The notes under the pieces: generated by a model
The model's database searches: none
Told to the model about the DNA's origin: nothing
What the model saw: the letters and a program-made list of their open reading frames with translations, nothing else
Made by a program: the position numbers and the translations under genes
NCBI RefSeq assembly: GCF_028368975.1
Contig: NZ_JAQNDM010000002.1
Location: 7,372,425 to 7,436,424 of the forward strand
From: Stigmatella ashevillena
GTDB lineage: Bacteria > Myxococcota > Myxococcia > Myxococcales > Myxococcaceae
Direction: 5' to 3'
Length of the DNA stretch: 64,000 nt
Shown: one piece after another, positions 21,457 to 30,723 of the stretch
Layout of the letters: every line of letters starts with the position of its first letter
Position numbering within the stretch: position 1 is the stretch's first letter

Positions 21457-23703
21457 TCAGGGAGTGTAGAGCGCCGGATTTCGGCTGACGATCAACACCT
21501 TGCCAAAGGGCAGCAGCGTCGAGGTATGCCCACTCTGGGACGAGTTCATGGTGGGGCTCCAGGTACCCGTCGTTGGATCGTACAGCTCCGCCGTATCCCA
21601 GCCATCGCCACTGCTCCCCACGACGAGCACCTTGCCGGAAGGCAGCAGCATCGCGCTGTGCCCATAGCGCGCCACACTCATGGAGCCTGTGGGAGCCCAG
21701 GTGCCCGTGGCCGGGTCATACAGCTCTGCCGTGTTTCCGCCTCCGCTGGATCCTCCCGTGACGAGCACCTTGCCAGAGGGCAGCAGCGTTGCCCTGTGCC
21801 CGTAGCCCCGAGGAAAGCTCAAGGAACCGATGGGGGCCCAGGTGCCCGTGGCCGGGTCATACACCTCCGCCGTGTTCCCACCCGCACCACTGCTTCCCAC
21901 GACGAGCACCTTGCCCGAAGGCAGCAGCGTCGCGCTGTGCCCATAGCGGGACAGGCTCAAGGCGCCGGTAGGAGTCCAAGTGCCTGCGATTGGATCGTAC
22001 ACCTCTGCCACCATGCTCGCGCCTCCGGTGACGAGCACGCGGCCGGAGGGCAGCAGCGTCGCGTTGACATTCTCGCGGGCTACACTCGTGGAGCCGGCAG
22101 AAGCCCACGTCCCTGAGACCGGGTCATACAGCTCCGCGAGCGTCAGCGTGTGATGACCTCCCGTGACGAGCACCTTGCCGGAGGGCAACAACGTCGCGCT
22201 GTGCGTCACGCGCTGAATGCGCATCGAGCCGGTATCAGTCCATGTGCCCGTGGCGGGGTCGTACAATTCAGCCGTCACCTTGTTACCGCCAGCGCCATTT
22301 CCTCCCGTGGCGAGCACCTTGCCAGAGGGCAGCAACGTCGCGCTGTGGTAGATGCGAGGCTCCACCATGGGCCCCGCGTAGGCCCAGGTCCCCGAAGGGG
22401 AGCAGGCGGGCAGCCCCGAGACCGAGAAGGTGCGTGAGGCCGTCAGGCCGAACCCGTTGGTCACGGTGGCGCTCAGCGAGAGGCTGGTACCATCGCTCGC
22501 GCACGCGGGCGCAGTCCACGTCACCCGGCTGGTCGTGCTCGAGTCCACGGACGGCCCGAGAGCTCCCTCCACCGCGCTCCACGTGAAGGCTAGCAGGCTG
22601 GCTCCGGGGTCGCGGGCCACCACCTCGAAGGTGAGTTGCTGGCCCGCCCTGGCCGTGAGGCTCGACTGGTAGGAGCGCACCACGACAGGAGGCAGGTGAA
22701 CGGCGTTCGCCTCTGCCACACAGAGCGAGAGTGTCGCGACCGTCTGTCCGCCCCTCCCATCCGACACCAGGACACGCAGCTGGCAGTTGTTGCACGCACT
22801 GGCAGGGAGGGACGTGGGCGTAAAGTGTGCGGCGGACGTGTCAGCCCCCTCGAGATTGCCCGCGCATGAGGCACTCCACTCGTAGCTCAGCTCGTCCCCA
22901 TCGGAGTCAGCGGCCGAGACCGTCAGCACCGTACTTTGCCCCACCTGCAGGTTGGATTGCGAGGAGGTGAGAAGCACCACCACAGGGTGGCTGTTGAAGC
23001 GCACGTCCAACTCGGCGCCTCCCTCTCTGGCCGAGACGTTGACCGTCAGCGACACAGAGGAGGCCGCGCCGCGATCATCGATCACAGTGAGCGTGAGCGT
23101 CACCGGGCCCGCCTGCGAGGGCGCGCTCCACGTGGTGCTCTCCTCCGAGGGCGCCGAGAAACCGCCAGCGCCCGCCGTCCAGGCGTACACCAGCATGTCA
23201 CCTGGATTGGGGTCGTGAGCACTGGCCACCAGCGTGATACTGCCCCCTGGCTCCACCCCCAGGGGAGCAGCCACCACCGAGTCGATGAGGGGCGCCTGGT
23301 TTTCATAGGGCGTGGGAGGCGCCACTTCTTGCAGGGTGAGGGTGACGAGCGTCACCTCGTCGGCCACCACCGTGACGTTCTCCGCATGCCCCTCGTACTG
23401 AAGGCTCCCTGCTGAGTCGAAGGCCTGGGCATGGAAGATGCGCTGAGCGCCCACCGGAATGTTGCCGATGACTCCGCCCCACACCCCGTCCATCTGGACC
23501 AGGTCGATGGTGATGGATGGCATGTCCGCCGCCGAAGAGGTGACGGTCACGCGCGAGATCTCGCTGGAGGAGAGTGCCTGACGGGAGGATGCGGCCAAGT
23601 GCACCGCGCCGGTAGCGGAGACCGCATCGGGTGGGGACGAACTGCAACTGGTGCCGAGCGCTAGCAGCAAGGAGAAAAGAACGAGTGGAGAAGGCTGATG
23701 CAT
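21457..23703 (-). CDS. Large lipoprotein with PKD-like domains and Kelch propeller
   Basis: A 748-residue predicted surface lipoprotein. The signal peptide ends near LLALGTSCSSS. It is followed by an insert, then two or three Ig/PKD-like modules (about residues 130-420; patterns such as ITLVASAHDPNPGDMLVYAW and DSDGDELSYEWSA). The last 300 residues hold six to seven Kelch-type repeats of about 45-50 residues, each with HSATLLPSGKVLVTGG and AELYDPATGTW, forming a beta propeller. Such proteins are common in myxobacteria and are thought to bind other proteins or polysaccharides outside the cell. The start is the ATG at 23703; upstream in-frame codons lack a signal peptide. Closely similar DNA repeats make this locus prone to recombination. 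Confidence 0.88.
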   Translation of the reverse strand: MHQPSPLVLFSLLLALGTSCSSSPPDAVSATGAVHLAASSRQALSSSEISRVTVTSSAADMPSITIDLVQMDGVWGGVIGNIPVGAQRIFHAQAFDSAGSLQYEGHAENVTVVADEVTLVTLTLQEVAPPTPYENQAPLIDSVVAAPLGVEPGGSITLVASAHDPNPGDMLVYAWTAGAGGFSAPSEESTTWSAPSQAGPVTLTLTVIDDRGAASSVSLTVNVSAREGGAELDVRFNSHPVVVLLTSSQSNLQVGQSTVLTVSAADSDGDELSYEWSASCAGNLEGADTSAAHFTPTSLPASACNNCQLRVLVSDGRGGQTVATLSLCVAEANAVHLPPVVVRSYQSSLTARAGQQLTFEVVARDPGASLLAFTWSAVEGALGPSVDSSTTSRVTWTAPACASDGTSLSLSATVTNGFGLTASRTFSVSGLPACSPSGTWAYAGPMVEPRIYHSATLLPSGKVLATGGNGAGGNKVTAELYDPATGTWTDTGSMRIQRVTHSATLLPSGKVLVTGGHHTLTLAELYDPVSGTWASAGSTSVARENVNATLLPSGRVLVTGGASMVAEVYDPIAGTWTPTGALSLSRYGHSATLLPSGKVLVVGSSGAGGNTAEVYDPATGTWAPIGSLSFPRGYGHRATLLPSGKVLVTGGSSGGGNTAELYDPATGTWAPTGSMSVARYGHSAMLLPSGKVLVVGSSGDGWDTAELYDPTTGTWSPTMNSSQSGHTSTLLPFGKVLIVSRNPALYTP

Positions 23704-24032
23704 GACGAGCGGTCTTTCCCTTTCGCGAGCGCAGGCGGCATGCCCCGCTCGTGCAGCCACTCTGCTCGTCAGGCTCCTCCGTCACAGTGAAGCTGTTCAC
23801 TCGCGTTCAGTGAAGCCCATCACAGGCAGGGCAGACTGGATGCCTTCCGGGGGCCGGCGCCACCGGAGCCCACCAACGGCCCCACGCCCAACCGAAGGCA
23901 TGACGCATCTTTTCTCCCGCGAGGATTGCGTTGGCGTCCGCGCTGAACCAACTGAGCATAGAGTCAGTCGTCATCCCTTCTTCGGGCAAGCGATAACGGT
24001 AACATTGGAGAACACTCTCCAATTGCCTGTTC
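23704..24032. other. Intergenic, 329 bases
   Basis: I see no gene here. A perfect 7-bp hairpin (TTGGAGA, loop ACAC, TCTCCAA) at 24005-24022 lies about 11 bases past the kinase stop on the minus strand. It could act as a terminator, though no T-run follows. The rest, upstream of the Kelch gene, should hold its promoter. Confidence 0.5.
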
Positions 24033-25529
24033 CTACGGGTCCAGCGGTTCTTCTGAGGTGTTTGGACGGAGAGGGGAATAACTCGGCGCGAAGCACCGCC
24101 CTCGCCACTCGTAAGTCTCCTCGCCACAGGGTGGCTTGAAGTCACCGTGAGGAATCCAGCAACTGCCGCGAATTTCGATCTCGAACCGTGGCTTGCAGGG
24201 AGTGCGGCGCTGCCCAGGAAGTGGGGCCTTCGGCATGTCGAGAAAGAGGCCGGGCCGCTGTAACCCAGGTTCTCCTTGTCTTACTGTCATGGCCACGGAT
24301 CTGTCACCCGTGGCCACGACGCTGCCATGCTTCGTATCCCAAGGCCCTCCATGTTCATCTGCGAAATTCCCCGGTTCCTGGACTCTACGGACGAGGAACA
24401 ACCCCACCACGGGCAAGATGAGCCAGAGTTTGGCCACCAGTGCACGCGCTTGCGTGTTCCTGGTTTGTGCCGAGGCCCGCTTTCCTCCGTTGGCCTCTGG
24501 GTGTTTCCCCTTCTCTCGGGCTGCGGCATCTTGCAGGTTGAAGCGGAGTACTTCATCCGGATCTCGCTGTCGAAGGCCGGGCCCCTGTCTTTCCCAGGCG
24601 AACAGAGGGGCGTCGGCCTCGGCTCCTGCGGTCCTCGCACTTTGCTCCAAAGCTTCGGCCGCCTCGTAGGGTTGCCCGGAGAAGCGCTCAGAGGGGTTCA
24701 CTGCCAGCAACCGCAGAATGAGTGCATCCAACTCCGGGCACACGCTGGGGTTGATGTCGCGGGGCGGAAGGAGGCCGGGTCCTTCCTCTCTCCAGACCTC
24801 TGATCCGGGTTCTCCTGGACAGGTCGGAGGAGGGTACTCGTCCGTTACCAGCTTATATGCGGTAATCCCCAACGCGAACAGGTCATCGCATGCACTGGCC
24901 TTGTAGTGGGCCGTGGGGTGACGCCAGAACACGCGTTCGAAGGCCCACGCTTCGGGACTTCTGTAGGCAGGAGTACCCGGGGGCAGTGTCCGTTTCGTAA
25001 TCGTCGCCGTCCCCTTGACGTCTCCCGCTCCAAAGTCCATCAAAACGGCTGAAAGTTCTGCGGACCGCACCAGGACATTGGCCCCTTTCACATCCCGGTG
25101 CACGCCTCCCGCTTCATCTGTGGCCGCTAACGCTCGCGCCAACTGGGCCAGCAGTGTCAGCACTTGACGCGACGAGGGGTTGCGTTGTGCAGTCCATGTG
25201 TACAGCGGCACGCCCTCTATCCATTGCATCACCAGATAGGGAAAGGTTCCGTTGCGGTGCTGCCATAGGCCCTCTTCGACAAGGCGCGGGATGTGCGGGT
25301 GATTGATGCGCGACAACAATTCCGCCTCGCGCTCGAACCGTTCATCTTCCGGATAAAGGGCCAGCTTGAGAGCAAAAGGGCCGACCTTTTCCTCGCCGGC
25401 ACGTTCCACCTGATACACCGTGCCATAGGCTCCCTGACCTCGCCAACCTATCACCCGCCACGGCCCCACCAGCCCCCCGGGCAGCAGGAAGGCGGGATTC
25501 AGGTTCCACGCCGGTAAGAGCGTTTCCAT
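24033..25529 (-). CDS. Membrane Ser/Thr protein kinase with Cys-containing C-terminal domain
   Basis: A eukaryote-like kinase of 498 residues. Kinase motifs: glycine loop GQGAYGTVY (31-39), ATP-binding Lys55 in FALKL, HRDVKGAN (144-151), DFG (166-168) and SPEAW (191-195). The kinase domain ends near residue 290. A Lys/Arg/Gln linker precedes one membrane segment (about 375-391, LWLILPVVGLFLV). The outside tail has four or five cysteines (TPCKPRFEIEIRGSC, PPCGEET, GRCFAPSY) and probably senses an extracellular signal. The start is the ATG at 25529 with GGAGGAG just upstream. The activation segment lacks a clear RD-type second basic residue pattern; activity is likely but untested. Confidence 0.9.
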   Translation of the reverse strand: METLLPAWNLNPAFLLPGGLVGPWRVIGWRGQGAYGTVYQVERAGEEKVGPFALKLALYPEDERFEREAELLSRINHPHIPRLVEEGLWQHRNGTFPYLVMQWIEGVPLYTWTAQRNPSSRQVLTLLAQLARALAATDEAGGVHRDVKGANVLVRSAELSAVLMDFGAGDVKGTATITKRTLPPGTPAYRSPEAWAFERVFWRHPTAHYKASACDDLFALGITAYKLVTDEYPPPTCPGEPGSEVWREEGPGLLPPRDINPSVCPELDALILRLLAVNPSERFSGQPYEAAEALEQSARTAGAEADAPLFAWERQGPGLRQRDPDEVLRFNLQDAAAREKGKHPEANGGKRASAQTRNTQARALVAKLWLILPVVGLFLVRRVQEPGNFADEHGGPWDTKHGSVVATGDRSVAMTVRQGEPGLQRPGLFLDMPKAPLPGQRRTPCKPRFEIEIRGSCWIPHGDFKPPCGEETYEWRGRCFAPSYSPLRPNTSEEPLDP

Positions 25530-25744
25530 CGGTCTCCTCCGGAGCAAGGGGCTGTATCTCCCCGCCCTCGCTCAACCTACCCTACAGGTGACCGCGGAAG
25601 CATCCGCCGCATTGGAATTCGGATCAATCCACCTGCGGTGTCATGTGCATGCACGCTCCGCGCGTTTTGGCGCTCAACCCGTAAATGCTCTTGCGCGCAC
25701 GCTCGGTGCCTGCGGGAGCATCCAGATCTTGGTTGGCGAGGCAT

Positions 25745-26195
25745 GATCAACCGGGGCAACGGGAACTGCTTCGACCTGCCATGGATTCGTCAAGTCCTCG
25801 ATGGGCGACTGTACCTTGAGCCCGTCCCGAAGATACGTTGGATAGGAGGGGGAGAGTTGGCCCGCGGGGGGGGGAGCGACAGGAAGCAGGGCTTGACAGC
25901 ATCAGGCCCCCAGCGGATGAGCATGGTTCCGAAATAATCTTCGGACGCGAGGCTGTAAACGGGCTTCGCCAGTGGGTTCCAAATGCGGTCGGGCAGAAAC
26001 TGCGCTCTCTCAGCCCCCAAGGCCTTCGCGGTGACTTCGAACAGCGTGATCTTGGATTGATTCGGATGGGGCCTTGGAGGCAGCCGCCTGCGTCCGCACG
26101 ATGGTCATGACTTCGTTCGTGTTCTTGAAGAACCAACGGCAGCAGCACTCCTTCCCCGCTGTGCCAACGAACACACCCCGCAAATGGGCCTTCAT
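25745..26195 (-). pseudogene. Degraded hypothetical gene spread over three frames
   Basis: Protein-like sequence passes through three minus-strand frames. One frame holds GVFVGTAGKE ... NEVMTIVRTQ (26195 to about 26060), a second holds ITLFEVTAKALGAE and LASEDYFGTMLIRWGPDAVK (about 26060-25880), and a third continues with PTYLRDGLKVQSP and NPWQVEAVPV (25870-25745). The last switch falls on a run of nine Gs (25866-25874). The family is not recognised. Either a decayed gene or a draft-sequence error; the several switches favour decay. Confidence 0.4.
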
Positions 26196-26200
26196 TTTTC

Positions 26201-26536
26201 CTATGCTCGACGGTGCGCGCCAGCCGTGTGAACCCAGCGACTACGGAGCTCCGCGTCGGCCTCCAGGGCGTCGTCGAAGACGTCGGGCCGGGCGGGCTCG
26301 CGCGCCACGGCGGGGCGGAATCTCGGGTACTCGCGGGCCAGCTCTGCGTTGGGGAAGTAGCCATGGGCCTGGAGGTGGCGGAAGGCCTCCTCCACCTGCG
26401 GCCCGCGCGAGCCCTTGCGCGCGACGGGGACGAAGTCGGCCGCAGACGCCACCGCGCCGCCCAGGGTTCCCAGCAGGTGGGCCCCCTCGACACCGGGAAG
26501 GCGCGCCCGTTGTAGCGAGCGCGTCTGACAGACCAA
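26201..26536 (-). pseudogene. Unclassified coding-like fragment, about 110 aa
   Basis: An open frame with natural-looking composition (GTLGGAVASAADFVPV, then VEEAFRHLQAHGYFPNAELA) but no ribosome site at its first Met and no recognised domain. It may be the C-terminal part of a protein cut by rearrangement. The 190 bases before the next gene show nothing else. Confidence 0.3.
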
Positions 26537-26601
26537 AAGCCGTGAAATAAGTTAAACCGGTGAAAATCGAAAGCCGTCAGTCGGCGGGAGCTGGGGGTCT
26601 T

Positions 26602-26985
26602 CTAGAAGTAATACCACCGGTAGGTGGTGCCTCCTGCGCTCGAGCACAGCAGGGCATCGGGGTGGCCGTTGTTGCAGCAGGACAGCTGCTGGCCCGGGGA
26701 GGTGCAGATCTTGTTCGAGTACGCGCTGCACGCGGGCAGGTTGCCGCACCCGCAGGCGTAGAACGTGCCGCCGCACGTCACGCCTTGGTTGTCGGTCGCG
26801 GAGCAGCTAGCGCCCGTACAGGAGACAGACGTCCCGCCGGGGCAGGACGCGGTACAGGTGCTGAGCTGGGAGACCGTGGTTGGCGCGTCGGTGTCGGGCG
26901 CGGTCTCGGGCTCGGTGACGGGCCCTCCACAGCCCAGGAGGGAGAGTCCGACGAAGACCAGCATCGTTGCCAGGGACCGCTTCAT
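26602..26985 (-). CDS. Cys-rich lipoprotein, 127 aa
   Basis: A predicted lipoprotein with lipobox GLSLLGCGG at residues 13-21. The mature protein has a Thr/Pro/Asp linker and about 14 cysteines in a compact domain (CTASCPGGTSVSC, TCGGTFYACGCGN, SCCNNGHPD), ending in an aromatic tail (YRWYYF). Repeated small Cys-rich surface lipoproteins like this are a myxobacterial habit; the function is unknown. The start is the ATG at 26985; an upstream extension has no signal peptide. Confidence 0.75.
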   Translation of the reverse strand: MKRSLATMLVFVGLSLLGCGGPVTEPETAPDTDAPTTVSQLSTCTASCPGGTSVSCTGASCSATDNQGVTCGGTFYACGCGNLPACSAYSNKICTSPGQQLSCCNNGHPDALLCSSAGGTTYRWYYF

Positions 26986-27032
26986 GAGAAACCCCGAAGG
27001 CGCTGCGAGTGGAGCACCGACGCTACCACCGC

Positions 27033-27565
27033 TTAGGCCGGAGGTTTCACCCGCACCAGGGTGTCCAGCAGGTGCTCCAGCGCCTTCGCGGGCTCCTCGC
27101 ACAGGCCCGTGTGCACCGGGCCCGTTTGGAGCATGGTGCTGCGCGGCGCCTGGGGCCCGTGTCCTTGCCGTCCACGCACACGCGGCGGAAGCTCTCCAGG
27201 TGGCCGCTCAGCAGCGCCACGTCCGCGTTCGGCGACAGCGCCTTGAGCCGTGCCACGTCCAGCGCCACGCGCGCGTCCAGGTAGCGGTGCTGCACGCAGA
27301 ACAGCACCCCGCCCACGTGGTCGATGAGCCAGAGGTTGCGGTGCCACACCAGGAGGTTCGGGTTCTTCGGCGTGCGGTCCACGTTCGTCACGTACGCGTC
27401 GAACGCCACGATGGCCGACGCCACCCGCGACTCCGGCACCGGCGCTGCCAGCGGGTCGAACGTCGCCGAGCGCGGCAGGTAGTCCAGCGCCAGGTTCAAC
27501 CCCGCGCTCGCCTTGAGCAACTCGCGGATCTTGCTGCCCGGCTCGATGCTGACGATAGGCGGGAG
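27033..27565 (-). pseudogene. HipA-like kinase fragment with frameshift
   Basis: From 27565 to about 27165 one frame encodes a piece of the HipA-like kinase family: ASAGLNLALDYLPRSATFDP, VASAIVAFDAYVTNVDRTP and NPNLLVWHRNLWLIDH. The chain then switches frame at a short C-run near 27160 and ends as EEPAKALEHLLDTLVRVKPPA. The N terminus is missing where the IS91-type tail begins. The catalytic-loop Asp (NVDRTPKN) is still there, but the fragment cannot be a complete enzyme. Confidence 0.6.
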
Positions 27566-27569
27566 GGGG

Positions 27570-27770
27570 GCGCTGTTTTAGAGGGGCGTGGGCGTCCAGG
27601 TCACAGTGGGTGCGTGGGGCTCCACACCGCGCGCTCTGGGGTGGCCGCTGCGCTGGGGCCAATCGAGCAGGCTGCCAGGGCAATGCCAGATGCTCCAGAA
27701 TGGCGTGCACCCCACTGGGGGCTGTCAGGTATGCCAGCACCCGCGGCGTGCGCTCCTTCGTCGACTCCAC
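27570..27770 (-). pseudogene. Second IS91-type transposase C-terminal remnant
   Basis: About 50-60 residues like the C-terminal tail of IS91-type transposases: TPRVLAYLTAPSGVHAILEHL, ALPWQPARLAPAQRPPQ. It is the same piece, in the same orientation, as the remnant at 20442-20660 but diverged from it. Both mark breakpoints next to truncated genes, here the HipA-like fragment. Confidence 0.6.
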
Positions 27771-27914
27771 CGTCGCAGCCAGCGCCGGGCTCTCCTCCTT
27801 AAGCCCCGGCTCCGCCTCTGCTTGAGCGTCTCGAGAACCCAGCGCCCTCGTGGCTTCAAAGGCCCGAGTGGCGAGCGCCCGGTCCAGGATGGAACCCTGC
27901 CATACTCCTGGCCC

Positions 27915-28832
27915 ATGAAGGCCTCCTCCGCACGTTCACGGCCACGGCCATTTCCCTATTACATGGGCGTCCTTCTCGTCCTCGCGGGGGGCTTCACGGG
28001 TGTCTCGTGGAACCAATGGACCGCGCAGGAGGCACAGATGGCCCTGCTCGCAGGGGGGCTGCTGCTCCTGGCGGCCATCGCCGACATCTGGCACTGGAGG
28101 CAGCGGTGGCGTCTTTTTCGACAGCATCCGCAGGAACCGTGGCGCTGGGAGACTTCCTGGAAGCAGGAACTGCGCCCCTGGGTGGGGTGGAGTGAGCATC
28201 TGGGTCTGATCCTCGCCACCCTCTTCGTCGTGTTCGTGGCTGTCGGCGTCCTGGGGTCTCTGTACCAATTCGGTGGCTTCACCCTCATGCTGCCCGCTCT
28301 GCTCAGTCTGCTCGCCGTGGTGGCGTACGCCGTGTGGCGCGGCACGTATCCCTCGGTGCAGCGGCTGATCCGGGAGCTGCGTCCTGGCCAGCCGAGCCTT
28401 CGCTTGGCCTCGATTCCGCTGGCACTCGGCACCCAGAGTCAGGTGCACGTGGTGTCACGGCCAGGACTGCCTCCCGTGGACATGGTGACGGTCAGGCTGA
28501 CGCGGACCCGGGAGCGAGTCGAGACGGTCCGGAGCGGGAACAAATCGAAGACCACGGTCTACCGCACCCTGGAATATGAGCACTCGCATCAGGTGGACGC
28601 GAAGGCCCTGCGGGAAGGCAGGGCGCTCTCCCTTCTGCTGGAGCTACCCAACACGGGAGTTGAGAACGCCACGGTGTGGCACGGCGCGTACCGCTGCTTT
28701 TGGGACCTGGAGCTCTTCTTCGACGGGAGCAGCTTGAGTTCCCTCTACCGGCTTCCCGTCTATTTCGCCGGGGGAGGGCTTCCCCAAGTCCTTCCAGGAC
28801 GAGCACGACGTGGAGGTCGCCGGGGCGTTTGA
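27915..28832 (+). CDS. Hypothetical four-TM membrane protein with soluble C-terminal domain
   Basis: About 305 residues. Four hydrophobic segments (about 15-33, 41-60, 93-117, 119-139) in two pairs are followed by a 165-residue soluble domain rich in beta strands (SQVHVVSRPGLPPVDMVTVRL, ENATVWHGAYRCFWDLELFF). I do not recognise the family. The end looks frameshifted: after YFAGG at about 28770 the sister frame reads EGFPKSFQDEHDVEVAGAFD, a more natural ending, and the switch is at a G-run. The real C terminus is therefore uncertain. Confidence 0.6.
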   Translation: MKASSARSRPRPFPYYMGVLLVLAGGFTGVSWNQWTAQEAQMALLAGGLLLLAAIADIWHWRQRWRLFRQHPQEPWRWETSWKQELRPWVGWSEHLGLILATLFVVFVAVGVLGSLYQFGGFTLMLPALLSLLAVVAYAVWRGTYPSVQRLIRELRPGQPSLRLASIPLALGTQSQVHVVSRPGLPPVDMVTVRLTRTRERVETVRSGNKSKTTVYRTLEYEHSHQVDAKALREGRALSLLLELPNTGVENATVWHGAYRCFWDLELFFDGSSLSSLYRLPVYFAGGGLPQVLPGRARRGGRRGV

Positions 28833-28917
28833 CTCACACGCCTGCCCAGGCGGCGGCGCACCCAGGCAGCAGAGGCCCGACGGTGGTGTGAGCCTCGCTC
28901 GCTATCTGGAGGCAACC

Positions 28918-29434
28918 ATGCAGCACGAGACGCCGCCGCTATCGACGCAGGAGTTGTCCGAGAGCCAGTCCCTTGGCCTCCATTCCAGAGGGGAACTGGA
29001 AGCCTATACTTTCTTGGAGGGACGGCTTGAGCGCGCGTATACCCAGCGCAACGTGCGGAGCTCCTGGGACTTGCTCATCCCAGGTGCCTACCTGGAGCAC
29101 ACGGAGGCCACGAACCTGCTCTTCGTATGACCGCTCAGCAGGACTGGCTGAATTCTACCTGCCCACAGGGCCACAGGGAGAACTCCAACTGCTCAAGCGG
29201 CACACCGGCTGGCGCCCCGGCTGGGACATCATCATCCCAGGCACCTTCTTGGAAGTCAGGTTCTATGACCGGATGGAAGGGCTTGGCGAGTTGTATGCGG
29301 TGGATGGGCGTGGGGCCCTCTCCCAGGTGGCGCGGTATACAGACTGGCGCCAGACCTGGGATGCCATCGTGTTCGGCACCCTGGCCGGCCCGGGTCCCTT
29401 CCTCGATCCGAGTCTCCTCTTCTACGACCGGTAA
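28918..29434 (+). pseudogene. Propeller-type lectin-like repeat protein, frameshifted
   Basis: Starts at the ATG at 28918 with GGAGG upstream. Two frames give one repeat protein of about 170 residues. Repeats of 40-48 residues share a pattern like LFYDRxxGLxEFY ... [18 protein letters not shown], seen about three times ([40 protein letters not shown]). This pattern is typical of small beta-propeller/tectonin-like carbohydrate-binding proteins. One extra G at about 29125 (TTCGTATGACC where TTCTATGACC fits the repeat) breaks the frame. Confidence 0.6.
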
Positions 29435-29439
29435 TTCAT

Positions 29440-29754
29440 TGGGAGCGAGCACGCGCACATGCTCGCGGTGGTAGGCATTCAGGAGCAACCGGGGGTCGAA
29501 GGGCTTGGGGATGATACACTGCGGGCCAAATACGGGCACGGCCCCACCGTAGGCCGCGGCCACCACCTCGCTGGCCTCCGTGCGGGCGAGCATGGCGATG
29601 GCTTCGGCGGCGGCCCGCTTCATTGCCTCGTTGATCTCCGTGACGCCCACGTTCAGCGCGCCCCGGAAGACAAAGGGGAAGCACAGCACGTTGTTGACCT
29701 GGTTGGCGAAGTCCGAGCGCCCCGAGGCCACGATGGGCGTAGCGGGCCATTTGT
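29440..29754 (-). pseudogene. Internal fragment of malic enzyme
   Basis: About 105 residues match the NAD(P)-binding half of malic enzyme: [62 protein letters not shown]. Both ends are cut: the 5' side by the toxin cassette at about 29756 and the 3' side by the lectin-like gene. It marks a recombination joint. Confidence 0.7.
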
Positions 29755-29755
29755 C

Positions 29756-30723
29756 CCGACGCGGTGTCTTTGCCTTTGAGCACTTCTTGTTGGAGTTGAA
29801 GGTGCTGGGGATTCTCTCGGACATTGGCAAATTGCCGCCGGAGGAGTTGACCCTTCTCAAGCAGGTATTCGAGAGAGACAAGCGCGTCGTGGGTGAGCTT
29901 GCCGAGCACGGTAAAGGCCTGGGTCTTTCGGACGAGCAGGTCGAAGCCTTCATCCATCAATACCGGAAAGAGGAGAAGCTCACGGTTGGCCAGCTCAAGG
30001 AGCGGATGAGTGCACAGGTACACGAGTCCCAGGCGAAATCCACGGCAGGCTCCCACAGCGTCAGTGCTGGGAGGTCTCTCGAAGGGTCACGCGTCCGCTG
30101 GAGAGAGGCGTTCGGAGCAGAGGCAGATGCGGTTATCACAGGGGTCATGGCGCGCAGCCACTCCGCCATCGAGGTCATGGGAGAAGTCGGCTTGGAAATT
30201 GCTATGAGACGCCTCGGGATCGAGTTCGACCCCCGGTTCATCTCTCGCTACCATGGAATCGATGCGATTGGGGCGGAGCAAATTTCGAATGTCGAAAGAA
30301 TAGGCTTGGACAAGCAACGGAGACTTGTTGGTCTGGAGGCCAAAGGAATGGAGGCTGACTCCAAGGCATTGAACACACATGGTGATGGCACCAAACAGCT
30401 TTCATGGAAGGCCAATAAAGAAGGCCAATAAAAAGTTTGCCCGGAAAATGTTCACAAAACAGTCCAAGGTTGGCAAGCCTTCGAGTCGGCAGGGAGGCGC
30501 CTACACATTGGGGGAGATGGCGTTGTACGGTGCAATCGACTTGCTGGATGGGCAGAAAAGGCTGATATCAACACATTTCAATGTCAAGACGGGGCAGGTC
30601 AGTGTGATTGAGCGTGATGGGTTCGGAGCCATTCTGAAGGGTGCGTCTTCGGCCGAGCACGAGTTTTTTGTTGAGGGAATTCCCGAATTGATCGCGATAT
30701 TCAAGAAACGGTATGGGAAATGA
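29756..30723 (+). pseudogene. Predicted PD-(D/E)xK nuclease toxin, 5'-truncated and broken by a 13-bp duplication
   Basis: Two frames make a C-terminal toxin module. From about 29760 an alpha-helical linker ([20 protein letters not shown] and similar) leads to a nuclease-like domain: YHGIDAIG (Asp), LVGLEAKGM (Glu-x-Lys), GTKQLSW (Gln). These fit a PD-(D/E)xK active site. The frame ends KANKEGQ-stop at 30431. The second frame (to 30723) continues KKFARKMFTKQSKVGK to the end. Removing one copy of the 13-bp tandem duplication at 30408-30433 rejoins the frames. The 5' delivery region of a polymorphic toxin is absent. Its stop overlaps the Imm49 start (ATGA). GC is visibly lower than in surrounding genes, suggesting transfer. 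Confidence 0.65.
30408..30433. repeat. 13-bp tandem duplication inside the toxin frame
   Basis: The unit AAGGCCAATAAAG is followed directly by a second copy whose last base is A. The insertion shifts the frame by +1 and makes a TAA within the second copy. Loss of one copy would restore an open frame reading WKANKKFARK. Such short duplications arise by slippage and are reversible. Confidence 0.85.

Noticed and set aside
21457..22400. A CRISPR-like array in the Kelch region
   Set aside because: The DNA repeats are in-frame codons of protein repeats of about 49 residues. They are diverged and lack spacer structure.
25866..25874. Nine-G run as a phase-variation switch
   Set aside because: Frame switching is plausible, but the gene around it is broken at other places too, so restoring this run would not give an intact protein.
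25747..26493. A 248-residue minus-strand ORF
   Set aside because: It is Arg/Ser/Pro-rich shadow sequence. Coding character runs through other frames of the same strand, described as degraded fragments.
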